Of a DNA stretch of 20,414 nt, positions 1 to 7,293 are shown piece after piece. The stretch lies in NCBI GenBank assembly GCA_905215405.1, contig CAJMQE010000067.1, positions 1 through 20,414 of the forward strand, given 5' to 3'. The notes beneath the pieces are model-generated. The model was given only the letters and a program-made list of their open reading frames with translations, was not told the DNA's origin and searched no databases. Position numbers and translations under genes: made by a program. This stretch comes from an uncultured bacterium. Lineage in GTDB: Bacteria; Bacillota; Clostridia; Lachnospirales; Lachnospiraceae. The stretch's first letter is position 1. Every line of letters begins with the position of its first letter.

Positions 1-1533
1 TTAGAAATGTAGATTTCTTGAATTACCACGACCACGTCTGCCACGGCTTCTTCGTCTTGCATTTCTACGGTTGAAGCTGAATCTTTGATTGTTCTTACGA
101 TAAATATAAATGCGGATTCCGATATAGATCAAAATGATCAGAACAAGTGCGAACCAGACATTTATGACCAGACATCGTCGGGCTTTTGGAACATTGCTGA
201 TACTGCTTCCTTCATACGGAAGATTGCTGCTAACAGAGGACTGACTGGAATCTGTAGCTACAGTAAGTGTGGCATTTCCAACAGTGTGATCTCCATACGT
301 AAAGTTCAGTGATGTTGCATAGCCACTGTCAGAACTATCGTCAGACGTTGTATTTTCGTTTAATTTGATTCCAAGATCACTTGTTGAAACATTGTTCGGT
401 AAATCTACAAAAGAGGCGTTAAGGTCAAATGTCAGCGCATTATTACCATATACTCTTGAGTTGTAGTATGTGGAACTATTGAATAGGGAACTTACATCAC
501 TATTTGAAATCGTAGTTTTCTTAAAATTGTTGAATCCATATTCATACAAACTCTGGGAGTCTGTGAATCGGGCATCGCTGTTTGGTTCCTGCAGAACAAC
601 ACAGATTAGACGCATATCATTCTTTTCCGCATAACTGATCAATGTATAACCAGATTCATCTGTAAAACCAGTCTTACCACCCTTACAATACTCATAATAG
701 AACGGCTTACCTTTCAGCAACTGGTTACGGGCAAAAATGGTACGTGCAGTAGGCGTCATATTGGTAGGTGGGATAATATAGTTATCTGCATGGGAATCGA
801 AGGTGATAAATGTTGCATTATTAAAACATGCTTTACCGATCAGAGCAAGATCATATGCAGTTGTATAATGGTTTGGATCAGAAAGTCCACTCGCATTATT
901 AAAATGGGTATCATTTGCTCCAAGTTCCTTGGCACGCTTGTTCATCATATCAACGAAGGTTGACAGATTACCGCCAACATGTTCAGCGAGTCCATAAGCG
1001 ATTTCATTAGCAGAGTACATCAGCAGAGCATACAGAGATTGTTCAACAGTATACTGTTCACCGGCTTTCGTACCGATATTTGAATCTTCCCATGTAACAC
1101 TATTTGCAGCTTCTGAAGAAAAGGTAACTGTTTCATCTAGACTACAGTTCTCGACAGTCAGAAGACCCGTCATGATTTTTGTGATACTGGCAGGATACGT
1201 TTTGGTATGACTGTTCTTATCATACAGGATCGCACCGGTATCAGCATCCATTAAAATTGCATATCCGGCACTTAGTTCAGGGACTTCCGGCCAGTTCGCT
1301 GTAGAATCCGTAGTGCCTGTAGTATTGGAATCGGTATTGGATCCTGAAGTAGTCGCATCCTGAGTGGTTGCAGTCGAAGTATTGGATGCCACATCAAAGC
1401 TCTGAGAGCTTTCCGTTGTTTGATTCAGAGAAGTTCCTGCATAGGCACTCCCTGATATATTAAAAACTGCAGCAGTCGTAATGGTGACCATTGCTGCAAT
1501 CGATACAATTCTATTTACAATTCTTTTTTTCAT
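1..1533 (-). CDS. D-alanyl-D-alanine carboxypeptidase (penicillin-binding protein, peptidase S11 family)
   Basis: Serine DD-carboxypeptidase that trims the terminal D-Ala from peptidoglycan stem peptides outside the membrane. About 510 aa. An N-terminal signal peptide (MKKRIVNRI, hydrophobic stretch, then SAYAG) is followed by a Ser/Thr/Asn-rich linker to about residue 80. The catalytic domain has all three active-site motifs: SITK (about S116-K119), SAN (about 174-176) and KTG (about 287-289). A second domain follows, then a C-terminal transmembrane helix (around WFALVLIILIYIGIRIYIY) and a very Arg-rich tail with RRRSRGRRGRG. I chose ATG at 1533 because AAGGA lies 7 nt upstream; the longer GTG reading at 1548 overlaps that site. 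The stop codon is the first three bases of the window, so the gene is complete. It has its own candidate promoter near 1707-1736. The family is certain; the exact paralogue (dacA/dacF type) is not resolved. Confidence 0.93.
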   Translation of the reverse strand: MKKRIVNRIVSIAAMVTITTAAVFNISGSAYAGTSLNQTTESSQSFDVASNTSTATTQDATTSGSNTDSNTTGTTDSTANWPEVPELSAGYAILMDADTGAILYDKNSHTKTYPASITKIMTGLLTVENCSLDETVTFSSEAANSVTWEDSNIGTKAGEQYTVEQSLYALLMYSANEIAYGLAEHVGGNLSTFVDMMNKRAKELGANDTHFNNASGLSDPNHYTTAYDLALIGKACFNNATFITFDSHADNYIIPPTNMTPTARTIFARNQLLKGKPFYYEYCKGGKTGFTDESGYTLISYAEKNDMRLICVVLQEPNSDARFTDSQSLYEYGFNNFKKTTISNSDVSSLFNSSTYYNSRVYGNNALTFDLNASFVDLPNNVSTSDLGIKLNENTTSDDSSDSGYATSLNFTYGDHTVGNATLTVATDSSQSSVSSNLPYEGSSISNVPKARRCLVINVWFALVLIILIYIGIRIYIYRKNNQRFSFNRRNARRRSRGRRGRGNSRNLHF

Positions 1534-1626
1534 AATTTTGTCCTTCACATCATAACAGATTCATTGATATATGCCATGCAAATCAACGTGAACTGCCCCA
1601 GTATAAATGAAAGCAGCAGAATTCAT

Positions 1627-1644
1627 ACTAATTAAAAAGTTAGT
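1627..1644. repeat. Inverted repeat ACTAA-N8-TTAGT in the carboxypeptidase leader
   Basis: ACTAA (1627-1631) and TTAGT (1640-1644) are separated by TTAAAAAG. The same arms occur at 1735-1749 and, extended to AACTAAC/GTTAGTT, at 7237-7258. The role is unknown: it could be a protein-binding site or an RNA hairpin. Confidence 0.4.
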
Positions 1645-1706
1645 GTGTTCTGTAACGCAGTCATCAAGATTGAAACTCTGGAACACTTATGTCAAGCTGC
1701 GGTGTC

Positions 1707-1736
1707 ATTATAATATATTTTAACACACGAATGCAA
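1707..1736 (-). promoter_or_regulatory. Candidate promoter of the carboxypeptidase gene
   Basis: Minus-strand -10 TATAAT (plus 1707-1712) with TTGCAT (plus 1731-1736) 18 nt upstream as a weak -35. The -10 is a perfect match; the -35 matches TTGACA only in TTG. The -35 lies inside the inverted repeat at 1720-1759. Confidence 0.45.
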
Positions 1737-1759
1737 CTAAAAGTTAGTTTTCGTGTTAA
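1720..1759. repeat. 40-nt bulged inverted repeat overlapping the carboxypeptidase promoter
   Basis: Paired blocks from outside in: TTAAC/GTTAA, ACGAA/TTCGT, AACTAA/TTAGTT, with an AAG loop. There are bulges of 2 nt (1725-1726) and 3 nt (1732-1734) on one side, giving 16 pairs in all. It is not followed by a T-run on either strand, so it is unlikely to be an intrinsic terminator. It covers the -35 region, so an operator is possible. Confidence 0.55.
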
Positions 1760-1788
1760 TCATGAATTTATACAAAAAATAATGGGAG

Positions 1789-1813
1789 TTCAGAGAAAAA
1801 AGAGTTCTCTGAA
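1789..1813. repeat. 9-bp perfect inverted repeat (stem-loop)
   Basis: TTCAGAGAA (1789-1797) pairs exactly with TTCTCTGAA (1805-1813) around a 7-nt loop. It lies just after the predicted terminator of the V-ATPase operon and upstream of the carboxypeptidase promoter. No T-run directly follows on either strand. Confidence 0.5.
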
Positions 1814-1816
1814 TAC

Positions 1817-1836
1817 AAAAATCTGATGCAATCAGA
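1817..1836 (-). terminator. Probable terminator of the V-ATPase operon
   Basis: On the minus strand TCTGAT-TGC-ATCAGA is followed directly by TTTTTG. The stem is short (6 bp, mostly A-T). It lies about 100 nt after the ntpD stop, where termination is expected. The neighbouring hairpin at 1789-1813 may help. Confidence 0.5.
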
Positions 1837-1934
1837 CAGAGTGAGTCATGAATATAGTAAGATCTATTCATAAGCGTTGATTACATCAGGTTTCTTTGTG
1901 AGAAAGTGATTGGATGCATGCGTCATGCGGACAA

Positions 1935-2555
1935 TCATGCTTTCTTTTGTTTGTTTCGTTTAATAACTTTTAGTCTTGTAAATTCTTCACGTTCCTTTTC
2001 TTCTAGTGCATTCTGAATGTTAGTTGTCAGAGCAGTATAAGAAGGAATTGTAATATTTTTCAGTGCGTTCGCACGTTTCTGTGTCTTTTTAATATTAGTC
2101 GCAAGCCGGTAAGCTGAGTTCTCAATGGCAGACAGTTCAATGGTCAGTTTTTTGACTTTGTCGAACTGCTCTTTCGCTTCATCAAGGGACTCTCTGGTAC
2201 TGTAAAAGGCGTAGTTCTGCTTACTTTCTATATTGGCTTCTACCAGTGGGATCTCTGTTCCCATAATACTTCTGGATTTGATCCGGATAGAATCTTCCAC
2301 GGGAATCGTCTGTGCAATGACAGCCACATGATGCAGACCATTTTCAATATTGGCCTTTTGCAGAGCCGCATAGGCTGCTGTAAATGTGGTATCGATTTCG
2401 GATTGAATGGAAGAGGCTTTATCGATGAGCTCCATCAGTTCCCGGATCAGAATATTTCTTTTTTTATCCATCAATTCGTATCCCTGCTTTGCAAGAGCAA
2501 GAGAGTTCTTTGCAAGGATCAGATTTCCCTTCGTAGGAAATTCATTAGGATTCAT
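1935..2555 (-). CDS. ntpD: V-type ATPase subunit D (central stalk)
   Basis: Central rotor shaft of the A/V-type ATPase: a long coiled-coil hairpin inside the A3B3 head, working with F and C. 206 aa. The N-terminus is of the family type (MNPNEFPTKGNLILAKNSL), and the N- and C-terminal parts are strongly helical and heptad-like. The C-terminus is very basic (VIKRNKQKKA). I chose the third in-frame ATG (2555), because AAAGG lies about 9 nt upstream; the ATG at 2564 would abut that site. The start overlaps the end of ntpB by 11 nt, so translational coupling is likely. It is the last gene of the operon. Confidence 0.93.
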   Translation of the reverse strand: MNPNEFPTKGNLILAKNSLALAKQGYELMDKKRNILIRELMELIDKASSIQSEIDTTFTAAYAALQKANIENGLHHVAVIAQTIPVEDSIRIKSRSIMGTEIPLVEANIESKQNYAFYSTRESLDEAKEQFDKVKKLTIELSAIENSAYRLATNIKKTQKRANALKNITIPSYTALTTNIQNALEEKEREEFTRLKVIKRNKQKKA

Positions 2556-3945
2556 GAACATCATCCTTTCCGGTTACTGGATAATATTTATCCAGGAGTT
2601 TGGTGTTGATACGATCCAGTTCACTTCTTGGAATCATCTTCAGAAGTTCCCAGCCAAGATCCAGTGTCTCTTCAATAGTTCTGTTTTCGGATGGACCCTG
2701 CCCGATAAAGTGTGTTTCGAAGGCTTTACCAAATTTCAGGTAATCCTTATCCAGAGGAGAAAGTTCATCTTCACCAATAACAGATGCCAGTGCACGGGCA
2801 TCACCTACTTTTGCATAGCAGGAAAACAGCTGATTGGCGACGTCCTGATGATCTTCTCGGGTAAAACCATCACCAATGCCATCCTTCATCAGACGGGAAA
2901 GTGATGGAAGAATATTAATTGGAGGGTAAATAGACTGCCCATGAAGCTGCCGGTCCAGTACGATCTGTCCTTCTGTAATATAACCAGTCAGATCGGGAAT
3001 TGGATGTGTAATATCGTCATTTGGCATCGTCAGAATAGGAATCTGTGTAACAGATCCATTTCTTCCTGAGACAATTCCGGCACGTTCGTATATAGTTGCG
3101 AGTTCGCTGTAGAGGTATCCTGGATATCCTTTTCTGGAAGGAATTTCACCTTTGGAAGAGGAAACTTCACGCATTGCTTCGGCAAATGAGGTCATATCAG
3201 TCAGAACGACCAGAATATGCATATTTTTTTCAAATGCGAGATATTCAGCAACAGTCAAAGCTACTTTCGGAGTGATCAGTCGCTCAACAACAGGATCGTT
3301 TGCAAGATTTAAGAACATGCATACATGTTCGGAAGCACCACTCTCTTCAAAGGTTCGTTTGAAAAATTCTGCAACATCATATTTAACACCCATTGCAGCA
3401 AATACAATAGCGAATTTCTCATCGGAGTTATCACCCAGAGAAGCCTGTTTTACGATCTGGGCAGCAAGCTGATCATGTGGAAGACCATTTCCAGAGAAGA
3501 TAGGAAGTTTCTGTCCACGAATCAGGGTCGTCAGACCATCAATTGCAGAAATACCAGTACGTATATAGTTACGTGGGTATTCACGGGCTACAGGATTTAA
3601 TGGTTTTCCATTGATATTTGCCTCTTTTTCGGCTTTGATAGGACCGAGGCCATCAATTGGTTCACCAATGCCGTTAAATGTACGACCCAGCAGATCTTCA
3701 GAGAGACCTATCTCCATGGGATGTCCGGTCAGTTTGGTGTGGCAGTTGTTAAGAGACATGCCCTCAGAACCTTCAAATACCTGAATAACTGCTTTATCTT
3801 TATAGATTTCGATAATACGTCCAAGACGTTTTTCATTGTTATTAATTGTGATTTCAACGATCTCTTCATAGGAAGCATTTTTTACACCTTCCAGAACGAC
3901 GAGAGGACCGTTGATCTCACTCAGACCTAAATATTGTATTGACAA
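2545..3945 (-). CDS. ntpB: V-type ATPase subunit B (regulatory, non-catalytic)
   Basis: Alternates with subunit A in the A3B3 hexamer; it binds nucleotide at interfaces without a classical P-loop. The N-terminal beta barrel begins YLGLSEINGPLVVLEGV. The degenerate P-loop region reads PIFSGNGLPHDQLAAQI, as in B subunits, and GEIPSRKGYPGYLYSEL is the typical B signature. I chose TTG at 3945, giving a start at MSIQYLGL, because AAGGGTGG lies 8 nt upstream and B subunits usually begin close to this motif. In-frame GTG codons at 3957 and 3954 lack a well-spaced site. The ntpA stop lies 17 nt upstream, and the end overlaps ntpD. Family certain; exact start moderately sure. Confidence 0.95.
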   Translation of the reverse strand: MSIQYLGLSEINGPLVVLEGVKNASYEEIVEITINNNEKRLGRIIEIYKDKAVIQVFEGSEGMSLNNCHTKLTGHPMEIGLSEDLLGRTFNGIGEPIDGLGPIKAEKEANINGKPLNPVAREYPRNYIRTGISAIDGLTTLIRGQKLPIFSGNGLPHDQLAAQIVKQASLGDNSDEKFAIVFAAMGVKYDVAEFFKRTFEESGASEHVCMFLNLANDPVVERLITPKVALTVAEYLAFEKNMHILVVLTDMTSFAEAMREVSSSKGEIPSRKGYPGYLYSELATIYERAGIVSGRNGSVTQIPILTMPNDDITHPIPDLTGYITEGQIVLDRQLHGQSIYPPINILPSLSRLMKDGIGDGFTREDHQDVANQLFSCYAKVGDARALASVIGEDELSPLDKDYLKFGKAFETHFIGQGPSENRTIEETLDLGWELLKMIPRSELDRINTKLLDKYYPVTGKDDVHES

Positions 3946-3962
3946 GATTCTCACCACCCTTT

Positions 3963-5735
3963 CTAAGCGTTTCTGGCTAATACATCATTATAGAACCGAT
4001 CGATATCCTTCATATATTCATCAAATCGATTCAGTTCTTTGTTCGGAACATCATATTTTATAGAAATGATCCGTTCAAATACAGAGTCTTCTTTTAGAAC
4101 TGACATTGGCATGCCCATGGCAATCAGTGTCTTTGATTTATTGTAAAGATAGAGAATGACCTCCATCATCTTCATCTGTTTTTCCAGTGGAACACAGGTA
4201 TCCTCCTGATGAAATGCATTTTGCTGAAGGAATCCAAGACGAATAACGCGGGCAATTTCCAATGTAAGCTTCTGATCATCCGGCAGAACATCGCTACCGA
4301 TCAGTTTTACAATTTCCATCAGACTGCTTTCCTGATTCAGAATTGCCATCAGCTGATTTCGAGAGTTGACAAAATTCGGGCTGACATGTTCGGTGTACCA
4401 TGGTGCAAGATCGGACAGATATTCACTATAGCTGGTCAGCCAGTGAATAGCAGGGAAATGTCTCGCGTAGGCAAGTGCTTTATCCAGTCCCCAGAAACAG
4501 CGGACAAAACGTTTCGTGTTCTGCGTGACAGGCTCAGAGAAATCACCGCCCTGTGGAGAAACAGCACCGATTATGGATACCGATCCTTCTGTACCATTCA
4601 GATTTTGTACCATGCTGGCTCTTTCATAAAATGCAGAAAGACGGGATGCCAAATAGGCAGGAAATCCTTCTTCTGCAGGCATCTCTTCCAGACGTCCGGA
4701 AAGTTCACGCAGCGCTTCTGCCCATCGGGAAGTAGAATCGGCCATAATGGCAACATCATATCCCATATCACGATAGTACTCAGCAAGTGTTACACCAGTA
4801 TAAATGCTGGCTTCACGGGCAGCTACAGGCATGTTAGAAGTATTGGCGATCAAAGTGGTACGATCCATCAAAGGATTCCCTGATTTTGGATCGACCAGTT
4901 TTGAAAAGTCTTCTAGAACCTGTGTCATCTCGTTGCCACGTTCACCACAGCCAATATAAATGATGATATCGGCGTCGGACCATTTTGCGATCTGGTGCTG
5001 AGTCATGGTCTTACCAGTACCAAATCCACCGGGGATGGCAGCAGTACCACCTTTTGCAATTGGAAACAGAGTATCAAGGATACGCTGGCCAGTAATCAGT
5101 GGGACATGAGCTGCAAAACGTTTGCTGATCGGTCTTGGAACACGGATAGGCCACTTCTGAGTCATGGTCAGACAATGTTCAGTTCCATCAGAGGTTTCAA
5201 TGGTAACAATAGTATCAGAGATGGTGTATTTTCCATCGGGCACAACATCAATGACACGACCACTCAGATCTGGTGGAATCATGACTTTATGTACGATTGC
5301 AGAGGTTTCCGGTACTTCGGCAATAATACTTCCTCCAAATACCTCATCTCCTTTGGATACAACAATCTTTGTATCCCAGAGTTTTGTTTCATCCAGTGAA
5401 CTGACGCTGACACCGCGGTCAATATAAGCGCCACTCTGTTCAGCAATCTTGCTCAATGGACGTTCAATACCATCAAATATATTATTGAGAATACCGGGAG
5501 CAAGTGTTACAGAGATTGCATCTCCGGTAGCAATGACTTCCTCGCCGGGTTTTAGACCGGTCGTTTCCTCAAATACCTGAATAGTCGTTCTGTCTTTGGT
5601 AAGAGCAATGACTTCGCCGACCAGATGCTGTCTGCCGACATAGACCATTTCAGACATCTTAAATCCTGCATTTCCTTTCAGATAAATGACAGGACCATTA
5701 ATTCCATAAATAATCCCTTTTCTATCCATATCCAT
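3963..5735 (-). CDS. ntpA: V-type ATPase catalytic subunit A
   Basis: ATP-binding catalytic subunit of the rotary ATPase head. 590 aa, the usual length. N-terminal barrel (GIIYGINGPVIYLKG); A-type bulge domain at about 110-190; P-loop GGFGTGKT at about 236-243 with Lys242; the GERGNEM segment with catalytic Glu at about 264-270; then MADSTSRWAEALRE and the conserved EGFPAYLASRL segment. A C-terminal helical domain follows. The ATG directly follows the ntpE stop (TAAATG) and the ribosome site GGAGG lies inside the ntpE end, 10 nt upstream, so the two are probably translationally coupled. Whether the enzyme pumps ions or makes ATP in vivo, and whether it uses H+ or Na+, cannot be read from this subunit. 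Confidence 0.97.
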   Translation of the reverse strand: MDMDRKGIIYGINGPVIYLKGNAGFKMSEMVYVGRQHLVGEVIALTKDRTTIQVFEETTGLKPGEEVIATGDAISVTLAPGILNNIFDGIERPLSKIAEQSGAYIDRGVSVSSLDETKLWDTKIVVSKGDEVFGGSIIAEVPETSAIVHKVMIPPDLSGRVIDVVPDGKYTISDTIVTIETSDGTEHCLTMTQKWPIRVPRPISKRFAAHVPLITGQRILDTLFPIAKGGTAAIPGGFGTGKTMTQHQIAKWSDADIIIYIGCGERGNEMTQVLEDFSKLVDPKSGNPLMDRTTLIANTSNMPVAAREASIYTGVTLAEYYRDMGYDVAIMADSTSRWAEALRELSGRLEEMPAEEGFPAYLASRLSAFYERASMVQNLNGTEGSVSIIGAVSPQGGDFSEPVTQNTKRFVRCFWGLDKALAYARHFPAIHWLTSYSEYLSDLAPWYTEHVSPNFVNSRNQLMAILNQESSLMEIVKLIGSDVLPDDQKLTLEIARVIRLGFLQQNAFHQEDTCVPLEKQMKMMEVILYLYNKSKTLIAMGMPMSVLKEDSVFERIISIKYDVPNKELNRFDEYMKDIDRFYNDVLARNA

Positions 5736-6317
5736 TTACAAATTACCTCCATCAAATGTGAAGTTCTCACGTATTTCCTTTAATTTTGTTTCAAATGAAT
5801 TGTCAATGAGGATGTTCTTGGAGCGGATTACAGCGCGTGTGCCACCTAAGAATGAGTAGGTACTCACTTTCAGTGGAACACCTGTAGCATTCCTCAAAGA
5901 ACTGAGATTGGCTTCATCATCAGGATCTATATAGATAGTGATTTCATCATTTTCAGCAAATTCAAGCTCTTTATGGATCTGGCGGATGATCATTTCGTGA
6001 TATTCCGGGCTGTCCATAAAGGAGGCTAGTTTATTTTTAATTTCAATAAAAAGTTTATCGGTAAGCTCCTCCTGCTTTTTACTGATCTTACGCTTGATTT
6101 CCAGTTGTTCATGTGCAAGTTGTCGATTGGTCAGGACCTTGATCTTACTGGTCTCTGACTTGATCTTTTCAGCCATCTGCATGTCGACGGATTGCTGATA
6201 TTCTCTGAATTCTGCTTCCAGCGCATCCGTGTATTTCGTGAGAATATCGTTGCTCTGTTTCCGCGCATCATTGATGGATGTTTCAAGAAAACGATTGAGT
6301 TTTTCTTCAGTCGTCAT
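5736..6317 (-). CDS. ntpE: V-type ATPase subunit E (peripheral stalk)
   Basis: Peripheral stalk subunit that, with the H/G-type helix protein, holds the A3B3 head against rotation. 193 aa. The N-terminal half is a long charged helix (about residues 1-95, rich in Lys, Glu and Gln), and the C-terminal half is a globular alpha/beta domain (from about FMDSPEYHEM). This is the E-family layout. ATG at 6317 has GGAGG 6 nt upstream. It sits between ntpF and ntpA, and its stop is immediately followed by the ntpA start. Primary sequence similarity in this family is low, so the call rests on size, helix pattern and operon position. Confidence 0.9.
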   Translation of the reverse strand: MTTEEKLNRFLETSINDARKQSNDILTKYTDALEAEFREYQQSVDMQMAEKIKSETSKIKVLTNRQLAHEQLEIKRKISKKQEELTDKLFIEIKNKLASFMDSPEYHEMIIRQIHKELEFAENDEITIYIDPDDEANLSSLRNATGVPLKVSTYSFLGGTRAVIRSKNILIDNSFETKLKEIRENFTFDGGNL

Positions 6318-6386
6318 AGTTTGCCTCCATTTCTGCGTCTGTCGTTATATACTGCTGATAAATGCAACAGTTCATTACAGCAAGAA

Positions 6387-6698
6387 CTACTTCAGATTCA
6401 GTCCTATGGCTTCATTGACATAGGATGTAATAAAATCAGCCTTACGACCGGTTCCATGTCTGTCAGGAATCTCGACCAGCAGTGGCAGTTTCCTGTGTAA
6501 TTTAATATCATCAATTATTTCAGGAAATTCACTGCTCAGTTTTTCTGTAATCAAAATGATTCCGATAGATTTATCAGACATCGCTTTTTCAAGTTCGTCT
6601 CTGAGCTGTTGTTTTTCATGGATAATAACACCTTCTACACCAGCCAGTCGCATACCGGTATAAGTATCGATGTTATCACTGATCAGATACATTTTCAT
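6387..6698 (-). CDS. ntpG: V-type ATPase subunit F (central stalk; NtpG of Enterococcus)
   Basis: Small central-stalk subunit that binds D. 103 aa with a Rossmann-like alternating pattern: KMYLISDNIDTYTGMRLAGV, then IGIILITEKLS, then LPLLVEIPDRHGTG, all typical of the F family. ATG at 6698 has GGAG about 6 nt upstream. A stem-loop at 6712-6748 lies just before this ribosome site. The gene lies between ntpK and ntpE with gaps of 63 and 69 nt. Nomenclature differs: subunit F in the archaeal scheme is NtpG in Enterococcus hirae. Confidence 0.92.
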   Translation of the reverse strand: MKMYLISDNIDTYTGMRLAGVEGVIIHEKQQLRDELEKAMSDKSIGIILITEKLSSEFPEIIDDIKLHRKLPLLVEIPDRHGTGRKADFITSYVNEAIGLNLK

Positions 6699-6711
6699 AT
6701 TAACTCCAGTC

Positions 6712-6748
6712 TTTTCATTACGATAAAGAAAGCTTATCCAAATGAAAA
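6712..6748 (-). repeat. Two-step stem-loop between ntpK and the subunit F gene
   Basis: Outer arms TTTTCATT (6712-6719) and AATGAAAA (6741-6748) pair over 8 bp. After a 2x2 mismatch, inner arms GATAA (6722-6726) and TTATC (6734-6738) add 5 bp around a 7-nt loop. It begins 13 nt after the ntpK stop and ends just before the ribosome site of the next gene. There is no T-run, so it looks like an mRNA processing or stability element rather than a terminator. Confidence 0.6.
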
Positions 6749-6761
6749 TAAATGTATTTTA

Positions 6762-7190
6762 TCAAAGTTTACCAAGGATACTGAAGGAGATGATCAGACC
6801 ATACAGGCAGACACCTTCTGCAAGACCTACAAATATGAGGGATTTACCAAGAATACTGGAATCTTCACTGATTGCACCAAGGGCAGCACTTGCAGCACTG
6901 GCAACGGCGATACCACCACCAATACAGGAAAGACCTGTAGCAAGGCTCGCAGCCAGATAGCCAAGACCTGTACCAAGTCCGGAAGCGGTGTCAGCAGTTG
7001 CAGCAGACACTGGTGCAGCACCGGCGAACATAGCGATTGTCGCAACAGCAACGGTTCCAAAGAAGAAGAACGCGTTAACACCTATTGTTCTCTTGTAACG
7101 TTTCTTATTTTTCTCCCCAATCAGGAAATAACCAAATGGGATGATAATACTTAAAGTTAATGCAATTGCTAATAAAATTCCTACTGTCAT
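6762..7190 (-). CDS. ntpK: V-type ATPase subunit K (membrane rotor proteolipid, c-type)
   Basis: Forms the ion-carrying rotor ring, in several copies per complex. 142 aa with four hydrophobic segments. The last two form the typical c hairpin: GYLAASLATGLSCIGGG, a polar loop with ISEDSSILGK, then LIFVGLAEGVCLYGLIISF with the single membrane carboxylate Glu125. The first two segments carry no carboxylate; the second ends in AGAAPVSAATA, which resembles a signal-peptidase site. I chose ATG at 7190 because AAGGAAGG lies 9 nt upstream, a strong site; an ATG at 7214 overlaps that region. The gene is bracketed by stem-loops (6712-6748, 7237-7258 and 7294-7310). By eye, the Gln that binds Na+ in Enterococcus NtpK (Q110) appears to be Gly here, which leans towards H+ but is not proof. 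Confidence 0.93.
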   Translation of the reverse strand: MTVGILLAIALTLSIIIPFGYFLIGEKNKKRYKRTIGVNAFFFFGTVAVATIAMFAGAAPVSAATADTASGLGTGLGYLAASLATGLSCIGGGIAVASAASAALGAISEDSSILGKSLIFVGLAEGVCLYGLIISFSILGKL

Positions 7191-7236
7191 AATAAAATAC
7201 CTTCCTTTCCCCATCGTCGGGTTTAAATATTATATG

Positions 7237-7258
7237 AACTAACATATGTCAGTTAGTT
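7237..7258 (-). repeat. 7-bp inverted repeat upstream of ntpK
   Basis: AACTAAC (7237-7243) and GTTAGTT (7252-7258) flank an 8-nt spacer, ATATGTCA. It lies in the ntpI-ntpK gap, about 45 nt before the ntpK ATG. The arms match those of inverted repeats upstream of the carboxypeptidase gene (1627-1644, 1735-1749). Confidence 0.5.
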
Positions 7259-7293
7259 TTAAAAAGTATGAGCTGGCTGTAAATAACAGTCGG

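Larger units (their letters stand above)
1534..1934. other. Non-coding region rich in inverted repeats between the V-ATPase operon and the carboxypeptidase gene
   Basis: About 400 nt without a credible gene on either strand. Seen here, in the minus-strand transcription direction: a short terminator-like hairpin (1817-1836), a 9-bp hairpin (1789-1813), a bulged 40-nt inverted repeat (1720-1759), a TATAAT -10 box (1707-1712) and a second ACTAA/TTAGT inverted repeat (1627-1644). The leader from the predicted start site to the carboxypeptidase ATG is about 165 nt. Confidence 0.6.

Noticed and set aside
1720..1759. The large inverted repeat as the V-ATPase operon terminator
   Set aside because: It is followed by AAATATATT rather than a T-run and overlaps a promoter; the hairpin at 1817-1836 fits better.
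2407..2904. 165-codon plus-strand open frame opposite ntpB and ntpD
   Set aside because: Lies antisense to two well-supported genes and has no recognisable motifs.
4209..4883. 224-codon plus-strand open frame opposite ntpA
   Set aside because: Shadow of the ntpA coding strand; no ribosome site and no family pattern, while ntpA is unmistakable.
6609..7154. 181-codon plus-strand frame opposite ntpK
   Set aside because: Thr/Ser/Cys-rich composition is the reverse complement of the Ala/Gly-rich ntpK codons.
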